Assembly: GCF_035594125.1 (NCBI RefSeq)
Contig: NW_026973668.1
Span: forward strand, 4,072,501-4,136,500
Source of the DNA: Scylla paramamosain
Taxonomy: Eukaryota > Arthropoda > Malacostraca > Decapoda > Portunidae
DNA: 64,000 bases
Direction of reading: 5' to 3'
The position numbers and the translations under genes are program-made. Shown here piece after piece: positions 46,463-58,546 of this stretch. A model generated the notes under the pieces. That model did not search any database. It saw only the letters and a list, made by a program, of their open reading frames with translations, and was not told where the DNA came from. How positions within the stretch are numbered: position 1 is the first letter of the stretch; the number at the start of each line of letters is the position of its first letter.

Positions 46463-48367
46463 CTATCTTATTCTCTGTCTCCAAACCCTCCTTCTCCCTC
46501 TAACCTCCACCATCATTGCCTTCCTCACTGGTTCATCCTCTTCTCTCCTTATCACGTGTCCAAAATATCTTAGTCGTGCTTCTCTTGCCTTCTCCTTGAT
46601 ATTACATATTCCACACATTCTTCTTATATCTTCACTTTGTCTCCTTTCTAACAGTGAAATACCAGCCATCCATCTCACCATCCTCATCTCCGTTCTCTCC
46701 AGAATGCCTTCCTCTTTCTTCCTTAAAGACCATGTCTCTGCACCATGCAGAAGTATTGGTCTCAACACACTTCTGTATATCTTCATTCTCAGCTTCTATG
46801 GTATTTTCTTATCTAAGGTTACTCCATTCACTTCCCTCCATTTTTCCCATCCAGCTTTTACTCTTTGTCTAACTGCTTTTTATGTTCCTCCTTCTTCTGC
46901 AATTACTGATCCTAGGTATTTGAACTCTCTTATCTGCTTCAATCTTATGCCATCCTCTGATGTTACATTTACTTCCTCATAATCTTCTCTGTTGCTTACC
47001 ATTACCTCTGTCTTTTATGTGTGTTCACTTTCATTCCCTTTCTTTCCAGGTTGCCTTTCCATAACAAATATCTCTCCTGTAACTCTTCCTCCGTATCCGC
47101 AATGATGACTATGTCGTCGGCGAACAGCAACTCCCACAAGTTCTCATTGTCTCTCACATCCATCGTTATTGTGTCCAACACTATGAGAAAGATGAAAGGA
47201 CTCAAAGCTGATCCCTGATGGAGTCCTACTTCAACTGGGAAGGATTCCGTTTCCCCATATCTTGTCTGCACTGTTGTTTTTGCTCCCTCATACACATCAT
47301 TTTCACTAGTCTTATCATCTTTTCTGGCACTCCTCTCTTTCTCAAACTCCAGTACAATACTTTCCTAAGCACTCTGTCATACGCCTTCTGCAAGTCCACA
47401 AAACACCAATACACCTTTCTGTTTCCTTCTAGATATTTTTCTTGTATCTGTCGCACAATAAATGTTGCATCTACAGTGTTCAATCTCCTCATAAATCCAA
47501 ATTGGTGGTTGTGTATTTTGACCATCTCTCACAGTCTCCCTTCTATCACTCTCTCTAGTATTTTCAGATTTTGCTCCAACAGCTTAATGTCTCTGTTGTT
47601 TTCACAACTTAATATATATCCTTTCTACTTATACAACTTAACCATTCTACTTTCTTCCAGTTTTCAGGCATTTTCTCCGTCTTCCAAATCTTTTCTAACA
47701 ATGAGTATGTCCACTCCACTCCAAACTCTCCCTGTGCTTTAATAATTTTTATTGTTACTTCAGATTTTCCTCCTGCCTTGTTAGCTTTTCCCTTCTTTAT
47801 GGCCTTATCCACTTCCCTTCTACTTATGTTGGGTATTGACCCTTCCACTGGTAATGTTCCACTCAGTTCTTCATATTCATTTTCCATGTTTAACAGGTTT
47901 GATAAATATTCCTGCCATCTTCTTTTTATGTCCTCCATCATAAGAATGTCTCCGTTTTGGTCCTTTACTATTGCTACTTCACCAACATCTTTCCTCATTT
48001 CATTTCTTACCTTCGCTACTCTGTATATAATCTTCTCTCCGTCTGGTGTATCCAGCCTCTCATACCAATCTCTGTATGTATTAATCTTTGCTCTGGCTAC
48101 TGCTCTTTTCGCCTGCTTCTTGGCTTGTCTGTAATTTTCTTTAGTGGTGTCATTCTCAATGTCTTTCATTTGCTTTAGTGCTAACTTCTTATCCTTTATT
48201 GCAGCTTGAACCTCGTCATTCCACCACCATGTATCTTTCTCTTCTTTTGGTTTCCCACTCGTCTTAACCCAAATCTCTTTTGCTTTTGTTGCTAATATAT
48301 CTTTCATATCTTCCCACAGCTCCTCTGCTGTTTCTGGTAAGCTGCCAGATCTATGTCTTTCCATCAA
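46463..48367 (-). pseudogene. RT and C-terminal domains of the RTE-type LINE
   Basis: Open pieces follow one another on the minus strand. 47609-48367 is the fingers/linker part: WWWNDEVQAAIKDKKLALKQ, then SRREVDKAIKKGKANKAGG. 47226-47525 is the palm part QFGFMRRLNTVDATFIVRQI, then FVDLQKAYDRV. 47002-47295 holds the catalytic FADD. 46463-46786 is the C-terminal part with the W-x-GISLLERR segment. The catalytic FADD and VDLQKAYD aspartates are present. The pieces are separated by at least three frame changes, so no full RT can be made. Confidence 0.85.
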
Positions 48368-48404
48368 CGTTTCTTCAACTTTGTTTCTAAACTCATTCTT
48401 CTTT

Positions 48405-49189
48405 TCATTTTTTCAACTCCCAGACTTTAATCTTCTTTCTTTCTTCTTTCCTTCTCTTCCTTCCACTTTTCATCCTAAAATCTGCTACTAATAATCTCTG
48501 TTGCGTCATCACTGGTTCTCCAGGTATAAGTTTGCAATCCATTACAAGTCGTTTGTCTTCTCTTCTTACCAGGATGTAGTCAACCTGTGTCTCATTCTGA
48601 CCGCTTTTATATGTAATTAGATAGCTTTGTCTCTTCTTGAACCAAGTATTCAATATTGTAATTTCTGCTGCTTCTGCCATTTCCAGTAATCGCCCACTTT
48701 CTACATTTCGTCTTCCGAAACCCATTCCACCATGGACTCCTTCATACCCATTGCCACTTTCTCCTACATGTGCATTCATGCCTCCGGCTATCAATATTAA
48801 TTCTGTTCGTGCTATACTTTCTATATACTCTTCAAGTTTTTCTCTAAATTCCTCTTTCTCCTTATCTCTGCAACCCTGCTGAGGTGCATATGCAGATACA
48901 ATATTCCATATTTTTCCATTTATGATTAGTTTCATTCCCATTAATCTGTCATTAACTCTTTTAACTTCAGTAACCTGTTCCTGTACATCTGGATGAAGAA
49001 TAATGCCCACTCCACCTTTCTTTGTACTTTATCCAGCATAATACACTTTGTATCCTTCTCCTATATTTCTAGCACTGTTTCCTTTCCATTTAGTTTCTTG
49101 GATGCACAAGATTTTAATGTTCCTTCTCTGCATTACATCCACTAGCTCTCTTCCTTTGCCTATAAGACTTCCTATGTTCCAGTTGCCTG
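48405..49189 (-). pseudogene. APE-type endonuclease of the RTE-type LINE
   Basis: The 201-residue open part (48405-49010) begins at the GIILHPDVQEQVTEVKRVND region, after a stop in YYAG*STKKGG. It covers APQQGCRDKEKEEF, the AGGMNAHVG box, and the VDYIL and LLVADF segments near the C-terminal end. The Glu in IQETKW upstream is present. The Asp of the GDxN box is Gly, which is expected to abolish nicking. Confidence 0.8.
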
Positions 49190-49226
49190 GAGCTTCTTAG
49201 GTATCAAAACGCTGAAACGCCTGAAT

Positions 49227-49320
<94 letters not shown>

Positions 49321-52060
49321 CAACTTTACCAAAAACGTGCACTTTGAGTCTATTTCACATTATTAGGTACCAAAACGCCAAAATGCATGCAAAACACCCT
49401 ATATGGGAAAAGGAAACAAAAAAAAGTGTCTGTTCATTGTTTATGAGCGTATTAGACACCAGAATACTAAAAAAGCATGGGAAAGAACATAACATTATCA
49501 AAAACGTCTTAAAACATCCTTTATGGAGACAGAATAACATTACTAAAAAACAGGTATTATCAGTTTTTGAGCTTGTTACGTAGAAAAGCGCCAAAATGCA
49601 TGGAAAGTACCCCATATGGGGAAACGAATACATTACGAAAAACATCTATTATGAAAGTTTTTGAGCTTCTTAGGTACCAAAATACAAAAACGTATAAATA
49701 TCACTATATCGAGAACCATTACCAAAAACATTTTTTTTTTCACATTATTAGGTACCATAACGCTAAAAAGCATGGAAATATGGGAATACAGAACTTTATG
49801 ATTAACGTGTCTTTTAAGTGTTTTGAACATAATTAAGTACCAAATATCTAAAAGTCATGCAAAACACCCTTTATGGAAAAAAAAAACTAACAAAAAACAG
49901 TATTATGATTTTTTTTTTTTGGGGGGGTGGCTTGTTAAATAGAAAAACGCCAAAATCCATGCAAAGTATCCAATATGGGAAAACGAGAATTACGAGAAGC
50001 ATGTGATATCAGTGTTTTGAACCTCCTAGGTACCAAAATGTTAAAACGCTTGAATAACACACTATATTGAGAGAAAAAATCAACATTACTAAAAAACGCG
50101 TATTTTGAGTGTATTTTACATTGTTAGGTGCCATAACGCGAAAATGCATGCAAAGCTCCTTATAAGGAGAAAGAAAATGGCATTTCCAGAAACATGTCCT
50201 TTTAGTGTTTATAAGCGTGTTTGGCACCAAAATGCTAAAAAGCATCGAAAGCACACTATATGGGTAAAAAAAAAAAAAAAATAGCATTACCAAAAACGTG
50301 TATTTTAAGCAAGCTACTTACCTATGAAAACGCTAAAACGCATGTAAAATACAATTTATGGAGAAATTGTATAACTTTATCAAAAACTTGTATTTTGTGT
50401 GTTTTTGAGCTTGTTACAGAGAAAAAAAGTGCCAAAATGCATATAAAATACTCTATATGGGGAAATGAAAAGATATTATGAGAAACGTATTTTAAGAGAG
50501 TTTTTAAGCTTTGGTATCAAAATGGTAAAACACATGACTAACACTCTATAACGAAAAAAAAAGAGCAACATTCCGAAAAACGTGTATTTTGAGTTTTTTT
50601 TTTTTTCACGTGATAAGATAGCAAAACGCAAAAATGCATGCAAACCACCTTGTACGGGATAAGGAAACGAAATTTAAAACAAACGTGTCTTTTGAGTGTT
50701 AATGAGCTTGTTAGGCACCAAAAACACTAAAAAGCATGGAAAGCAGCCAGGATGGCAACAGAAAACATTTCCAAAAAAAACGTCTAATAAGTGTTTTTGA
50801 ACTAATTACGTAAAAAAACGCAAAAACGCATGCAAAAACACCCTTTATAGAGAAACAGAATAACATTACCAAAAAACAAGTATTTTGAGTGTATTTAAGT
50901 TTGTTACATAGGAAAACGCCAAAATGATTGGAAGGTATCCTATATGGGGAAACGAAAAACATTATGAGAAACGTGTATTATGAGTGTTTTTGAGTTTCCT
51001 AGGTACCAAAACGCGAAAACGCGTGAATAGGACTTTATATGGGAAAATAAAAGACCATTACCAAAATCGTGTTAATTGGGTGTTTTTCACAATGATAGTA
51101 CCAAAACATAAAAACGCATGGAAAGCTCTTCATATGGAGAAACGACACAACACTCCAAAAAACGTACCTCTTGAGTGTTTTTGTATTTGTTAGGCACCAA
51201 AAAGCTAAAAAGAATGGAAAAAGAATGGAAATAATGGAAATAGAGAACATTACCAAAAAATGCATCTATTAAGGTTTTTTTTTTTAGCTTCTAAACGCTA
51301 AAGCTAAAACGCATGCAAAGCAACCTTTATGGATAAACAGAATAACATTAACAAAAATAAGTATTTTCATTGTTTTAACTCGTTACGTATAAAAGCGCCA
51401 AAATGCATGTAAAACATGGATAAACGAAAGGACATTGCGTAAGATGTGCATTGTGAATGCTTTTTGACCATCTTGTGTACAAAAACACTAAAGCGCATGG
51501 ACAGCATTCTATATAAAGAAGCAGAACATCACCAAACACAGGCATTTTGAGAGTATTTCACATTATTAGGCACCAAAACACCAAAATGCGTGCAAAGCAT
51601 GCTATATTGGGAAAATAAATGACGTTTCCATAAACGTGTCATTTGAGTGTTTATAAGCGTGCACCAAAATGATGAAATGTATGGTAAGCACTCCATATGG
51701 GAAAAGAAAACAAAATTATAAAAAAAAAAAAACGTGTATTTTCAGTGTTTTGAGCTACTTAACCTAAAAGAACTCTAAAACGTATAGAAAACACTCTATA
51801 TGGAAAAGAGAAAAACTACCGAAAACGAGTGTTTTGAGTGTTTTTTTTTTTTTTAGCTCGTTACGTACAAAAACGCCACAAGGTATGCAAAATACATTAT
51901 ATGGAGAAACGAAAGTCATTACGAGAAACGTGTATTATCAGTGTTTTTGAACTTCTTAAGTAGAAAGACACTGAAACGCATGAAGAAACATGGAGAAACA
52001 TGGAGAAACAGTACAACGCTAAAACGCATGCAAACAAGAACAATAAAAAAAAGTTTTAAT
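49190..52060 (+). repeat. Satellite array, five-monomer HOR, continuing
   Basis: The A-B-C-D-E order resumes exactly at the monomer split by the RTE insertion. A-type monomers start at about 50020, 50497, 50985, 51460 and 51945, intervals of 477, 488, 475 and 485 bp. This is the most regular stretch of the five-monomer unit. The A monomer at 51945 is the last one; after ~52060 the monomer order changes. Confidence 0.9.
49231..49319. repeat. (TA)n microsatellite grown from the TATAT core of an A monomer
   Basis: About 44 TA units lie exactly where other A monomers have ACTCTATATGG (here GAATAGTAC then TATATA...). The monomer resumes with AACAACTTTACCAAAAACGT. Confidence 0.95.
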
Positions 52061-52600
52061 TATTTATCTTTTATTTTTTTTTAAGATTGATAGGTACCAA
52101 ATCGCCTAAACAAATAAAAATTAGTCAATATAGAAGAAATAAAAGATGCAATTACAAACGTTTATTATGAGTGTTTTTGATCGTCGTAGGTATCAGAACG
52201 CTAAAACACGTGAATAGTACAACAACATAATAGAATAGTACACCAATAGAACATAATAGAAAAGAACAGTTCGACATTATCAAATACGTGTATTATGAGT
52301 CTTTTTCATCATGTTAGGTACCAAAGCGCCCCCCACCGAAAAAAAAAAAACATATAAAGAACCATATATGTAGAAACAGAGCAACATTAGAAAAAAGTGT
52401 ATAATGACTTTTTTTTTTTTAGGTACGTAAACGTCTAAATAATGCAAAGCACACTATATGGGAAAGGAAAAGAACTTTACCAAAAACGTGGCTTTTAACT
52501 GTTTTCAGCTTCTTTCCTACCAAACCGCTAAGGCGCATGGAAACCACCCATTATGGAGAAACAGAACTTTATCAAAAACGTCTATTTATAGAGTTTTTGA

Positions 52601-52663
52601 GATTCTTAGGTATCAAAACGACAAAATGCATGCAGCATTTTGTCGTTTTGATACCTAAGAATC
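52601..52663. other. 28-bp perfect hairpin inside the satellite
   Basis: 52601-52628 (GATTCTTAGGTATC...ACAAAATG) and 52636-52663 (CATTTTGT...GATACCTAAGAATC) are exact reverse complements around the 7-nt loop CATGCAG. The right arm is an inverted copy of monomer sequence and not part of the normal unit. Confidence 0.95.
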
Positions 52664-52945
52664 CTATCCTATGGGATAACGAAACGAGATTACCAGAAAC
52701 GTGTCCTTTCCGCGTTTTTCAGCATATCAGGCACCATAACGTTAGAAAGCATGTAAAATATTATAATAATAAATAATAACAAATAATAATAGTAATAATA
52801 ATAATAATAAATGTATGCATACAACCCTATATGGGGTAGCGAGACGATATTACCAAAACCGTATCATTTTGGTGCTTTTGAGAGTATTAGGCATCAAAAC
52901 GAAAAAAAAAAAGTATGGAAAACACTCCTTAGGGGAAAACAAAAC

Positions 52946-52947
<2 letters not shown>

Positions 52948-53031
<84 letters not shown>
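52948..53031. repeat. (TA)n microsatellite within the satellite
   Basis: About 41 TA units between AACATAA and TTGAAAAACAGAATAAC of a monomer. Confidence 0.95.
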
Positions 53032-53032
<1 letters not shown>

Positions 53033-55859
53033 AAAAACAGAATAACGTTACCAATAATGTGTATTATGAGTGTATTTTACCATGTTAGGTACAAAAACGC
53101 CAGTGTATGTAAAACACACGTATGGAAACGAAAACAATATTACCAAAAACTTGTCTTTTGATTGTTTTTTTAACTTCTTTCGTATCAAACCCTAAAACAC
53201 ATAAAAAAAATCATTTATAGAAAAACATAACAACTTTATCAAAAACGTCTATTATTATTTGCCAAAATGCAGGCAAAGCACCCTATATGGGAAAAGTAAA
53301 CATCATCAAAGTCGTGCCATTTTAGTTTTTTTTTTTTTTTTTTTAAGCTTCTTAAAGTATCAAAAGATGGATGGAAAATACCCTTTCTGAAAAAAAAAAT
53401 AGTTTTGAGTGCTTTTGAGATTATTAGATACAAAAACGCAAAAAAACACATGTACAGTAGCCAATATAGGGAAAGTAAACGCTATGATCACAAACTTCTC
53501 TTATGAATATTTTTTAGGTTCTTAGGTATTGAAACGCTAAAACACATGAAAATCTCTCTATATTGAGAAGAAAAACATCTTTACATAAAACGTTTATTAT
53601 GAGTCTATTTCACCTTGATACTTCACAAAACGAATAAATGCATACAAAGAACGCTATGTGAAGAAACAGAACTATGATACACAAGCATTTTTTTTTTCTG
53701 TGTTTTTAAGCTTCTTAGCTAGAAAAAACGCCAAAATATACGTGAAAATTCTATATTTGGTAGCAAGACAACTTTATCAGACACGTTTAATTTGAGTGTT
53801 TTTGAGCGTACAAAAAAAAAAAAAAAAAATGGAAAACACCATTAATGGGAAAACTAAATCACTTAATCGAAAACGTGCTCTTTCAATGTTTTTTTTGTTT
53901 TAAGATTCTTGCGTACTAAAATGCTAAAATGCATGAAAAACACCCGTTTTGGAAAAGCAGAATATTTCCAAAAACGTGTTTTATTTATTTTTATAAAGTT
54001 TTTATGGTTCAAATAAAAAGCACATGCAAAGAAGGTAATATAGGGAAGCGAAATGATATAATCATAAACGTGTATTGTGTGTGTTTTTCAGGTTCTTAGA
54101 CATCAGAACGCTAAACATGTGAATAGTACTCTATATTGAGAAACAGAACAAACATTACCGTGTATTATGATTCTTTTTCATGATGTTAGGTATCAAAATG
54201 CCAAAGTGCATGCAAAGCACATTGAATAGGAAACAACATAACCAATAACGTGGCTTTTGAGTGTTTTTCAGTTTCTTTCATACCCAAATCCTAAAATGCA
54301 CACAAAATACTATTTCTGCCAAAACATAAAAATATTGCCAAAAAATACTGGTTTGAGTGTTTTTTTGAGTTTATTAGATACCAAAACGCCAAAACATATA
54401 CAAAGTAGCCAATATGGGGAAACTAAACAAAATTTCAAGAAACTTTTCTTATAAACGTTTTTCAGGTTCTTACTCGTACCTACTGAAAAGTTAAAACACA
54501 TAAATATCACTTTATTTTGAGAAAAGAAACATCATAAAAAAAAAGATGTGTATTATGAGTTTGTTTCACATGTTAGGTAACGAAATGCCAAAATACATAA
54601 AAAAAAAAAAAAACTATATGAAGAACCAGAACTACTTTTATCAAAATCGTGCATTTTCAGTATTTCTTTTTTTTTTTTTTAGCTTCTTAGCAAAATGCCA
54701 AAATCCATACAAATAACTCCATATGATGTAACGAGACGACTTTACCAGAAACATGTCACTTCAATTATTTTTTTAACATAGTAGACACCAAAATGCTAAA
54801 AAGTTTAAAAAACACCATATAAGGAAACTAAAACAACATAAACGAAAACGTGTCGTTTGAGTGTTTTTGAGATTCTTACGTACGAAAACAGTAAAACGCA
54901 TGCCACACACCCATACTGGAGAAACAGAACAACATATCCAGAAACGTGTGTTTTAGGAGTTTTTTTTTTTTTTTTAGTTTGTTAAGTACCAAAACGCCTA
55001 AACCCATGCAAAGTAGCTAACGTATGGAATCTAAATTATATAATCACAAACATGTATTATGAGTGTTTTTGATATTGTTAGATATCAGAACGCTAAAACA
55101 CGTGACTTTATATTGAGAAGTATAACAAAATTACCAAAAACATATATAATGAGTTTTATTAATAACACCATGTTACGTACCAAAGCGACAAAATCTATAC
55201 AAAACACCCTATTTGAAGAGACAAAACTATTTATTTTTACTTCTTAAGTACTAAAACGCCAGATTACATGTAAAGCAAATCACATTATCATGCTAAAAAG
55301 CTTGGAAAACACCTTAAATGAAAAAAAAAAAAACTACAGCGTTTTTAAGCTTCTTGTGTACTAAAACTATAAAATGCATGGAAAACTCCCTCTCTGGAGA
55401 AAAAGAATAATATTGCGAAAAACGTGTATTTTAACGTTTTATGAGTTTATTAGGTACCAAAATGCCAATACACATGCAAAGTAACCAATATGGAGAAAGT
55501 AAACGCTATTACCACAAACTTGTCTTATGAATGTTTTGGAGGCTCTTAGATATTGAAACGCTAAAACACATGAATATCACTCTGTATTGAGAAAAGAACA
55601 AAAAAGAAAAAAAAAACGTGTATTATGAGTGTGTTTCAGTATGATAAGTACCAAAACGCCAAAATACGTAAAAACAACCCTATTTCAAGAAAAAGAACTA
55701 CAAGACCAAAGTCGTGAATTTAAACGTTATTGAGCGTCTTAGTTACCAAAACATTACCACAAACTTGCCATTTAGGTCTTTTTGGAAGCATTAGCACCAA
55801 AATGCTAAAAAAAAAAAAAAAGTGAAAAAAACATCCTTCATGGGAAACAAAAAAAAAAA

Positions 55860-55882
55860 AAAATAAATAAATAAATAAATAA

Positions 55883-55920
<38 letters not shown>

Positions 55921-55942
55921 TAATAATAATAATAATAATAAA
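55860..55942. repeat. (AAAT)n-(AAT)n microsatellite within the satellite
   Basis: AAATAAATAAAT passes into AATAATAAT with one GATAAT interruption, then monomer sequence (AACGTGTCCTTTGAATG) resumes. Confidence 0.9.
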
Positions 55943-58406
55943 CGTGTCCTTTGAATGTCTTTGAGACTCTTATGTACTAAAACGCTAAAACTCATGCCAG
56001 ACACCCTTTCTGAAGAATCAGAGTAACATTTACAGAAACGTGTTTTAAAGTTTTTTTTTTTTTTTTTCATTTTGTTAGGTACCAAGCGCTTAAACACATG
56101 CAAAATAGCCAATACAGCGATACCAAAATATATAAATCACAAACATGTATTATGAGTGTTTTTGATGTTCTTAACTATCAGAACGCTAAGACACGTGAAT
56201 ACTATTTTGTATTTGGAAATAGATCAGTATTACTAAAAACGTGTATTATGACTCTTATTCACCAATCAATACAAAGAACCTTATATAAAGAAATAAAACA
56301 ACAATACAAAAACCCTGTATTATGACTGTTTTTGAACTTAGTAGGTATCAAAACGCCAAACTGCATGTAAAGCATACTATATGGGGGAAAAAAAAAAAAA
56401 AAACATTACCAAAACTTTTTCTTTTGACAATTTTTTCAGCTTCTTTCGTACCAAAACGTTTAAACGCATGAAAACACCCTTTATGGAAAAACAGAACAAC
56501 TTTATCAAAACCGTCAAATTACGGTGTATTATTAAGTATGTTTCACCATGCTAGATACCAGAACATACAAATTCATATAAAGAAACAGAACATTACTAAA
56601 AACCTGTGTTATGACTGTTTTTGAACTTGTTAGGTACCAAAAACGCCTGAGTACATGTAAAACTTACTGTATGAAAAAAAAAAACGTATGAAAAACGTAT
56701 GAAAAAAAAAAACGTTAAAACGCATAAAAAGCATCCTTTATGGAAAAACAGAACAATTTTATCAAAAAAGAAAAAAATCTATGCTGAGTGATTTTAAGCT
56801 TGTTAGACACAAAAACGTCAAAATGCAGGCAAAACAGCCGATATCGGAAGATTATGCATGCAAATTATGCGTGCAAAAAAGCCTTTGAAAAAAAAAAAAA
56901 TGAACAGTATTAACAAAAAAAAAAAAAAAAAAAAGTTTTGAGCGTTTTTGAGATCATTAGGTATCAAAACGCCAAAGCACATGCAAAGTAGCCAATATGG
57001 GGAAACTAAATGCTATTACCACAAACTTGTCTTTTTAATATTTTTTTGAGGTTCTTAGGTACTGAAACGCTAAAACACATGAAAATCACTCTGTACTGAG
57101 AAGAAACGTATATTATGAATGTATTTCACATACAAAGGATGCTATATGAAGAAACAAAATTTCATTAGACAAACATATTTTGTTAGTGTTTTTGATCTTC
57201 TTAGGTATAAAAACGCCAAAATGTTCGCGAAAACACTATACATAAACGTGGCTTTGAGTGCTTTTCAGCTTCTTTCGTTGCAAAATGTTAAAAGCCATAA
57301 AAAAAAAAAACCTTTATGGAGAAATAGAACTTTATCAAAAACGTCTGTTGAATGTTTTTAAGCTTGTTAGATACCAAAACGCCAAAATGTATGCAAAGTA
57401 CACTGTATGGGGTAACGAAACGACATTACCAGAAACGTGTTATTGGTTTGTTTTTGCATATTAGGCACCAACACGTTAAAAAGGATGGATAATACATTAT
57501 TATTATGTTAAATCTAAACAAAGACCTAAATCCAAAAATATATTAAAAAAAAATTATCAAAAATTGTTCCGTTTAAGTCTTTTTGAGCTTCTTACGTATC
57601 AAAACTCTAAAATGCATGCAAAACGCCCTTTCTGGAGAAACAAAAAAAAAAAAAAAATTGTGTTTTGAGTTCTTGAGTTTATTAGGTACCAAAAATGCCA
57701 AAACACATGCAAAATAGCCAATATAGGGAAATTACATGCTATTATCGCAAACTTGCCTAATAAATGTGTTTGAGGTTCTTATTTACTGAAACGCTTAAAC
57801 ACTTGAATGTCACTCTATATTGAGAAATAGATCTTTATAAAAAAAACGTATAATATCAATTTTATTCATCATGTTATGTACCAAAGCACAAAAATACATA
57901 CAAAGGACCTTAGATGAAAAAAAAAAAACTAAACAACATTACCAAAAAATCGTGTATTATGTTTTTTTTTTTTTTTTTAGCTTTTTAGGTACCTAAACGC
58001 CAAAATGCATGCAAGCAAACCTATATAGTGTAACGAAATTACCAGAAACGTATCATTTGAGTGTTTTAGAACTATTTAGGCACCAAAACACTAAAAAGCA
58101 TGGGTAACATCCTTTATGAAAAAGAAAAAAAAAAAAAATCGAAAACGTGTACTTTGAATGTTTTTGAGATTCTTTTTTTCTGTTTTCAAGTTTATTAGGT
58201 ACCTAAACGCCTAAACACATACAAAACGAAATGATATAATCACAAATTATGATATAATCATAAACACAAATGAGTGTTTTTAATAGCATACGAGAATAGT
58301 ACTCTATATTGAAAAATAGAACAACATCACCATAAACGTTTATTATGAGTCTTATGCACCATGTTAGAAACCAAAACGCTAAAAATGCATACAAATAACA
58401 TGATAT

Positions 58407-58546
58407 GAAGAAAAAGAACATTACTAAATAACCTGTATGATGCCTGTTTTAGAACTTGTTAGGTACCAAAATGGTAGAAGAAAAAGAACATTACTAAATA
58501 ACCTGTATGATGCCTGTTTTAGAACTTGTTAGGTACCAAAATGGTA
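58407..58546. repeat. 70-bp perfect tandem duplication in the satellite
   Basis: 58407-58476 and 58477-58546 are identical by eye, each from GAAGAAAAAGAACATTACTA to CCAAAATGGTA. The 70-bp length is not the ~95-bp monomer length, so this is not a normal monomer repeat. Confidence 0.95.

Larger units (their letters stand above)
46337..49189 (-). mobile_element. RTE-type LINE inserted in the satellite with target duplication
   Basis: A ~2.85-kb minus-strand element flanked by (G)AGCTTCTT at 46328-46336 and 49190-49198, an 8-9-bp target-site duplication lying in an A-type satellite monomer. It is 5'-truncated at the start of the endonuclease (GNWNIGSLIGKGRELVDV) and 3'-complete, ending AATAAAGTCGTATG. 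Endonuclease features are IQETKWKG, NAHVGESGNGYEGVHG and QVDYILVRREDKRLV. The usual GDxNAHVG reads AGGMNAHVG, a loss of the catalytic Asp. RT features are YWCFVDLQKAYDRV, GLHQGSALSPF and LLFADDIVIIADTEEE. The C-terminus has LHGAETWSLRKKEE and RRYFGHVIRREED-like sequence. Several frame changes and a stop (YYAG*STKK) make it inactive. Confidence 0.9.

Noticed and set aside
46320..48178. Plus-strand frames of up to 220 codons over the RTE-type LINE
   Set aside because: They are antisense shadows of the minus-strand endonuclease/RT frames, which carry the recognisable motifs.
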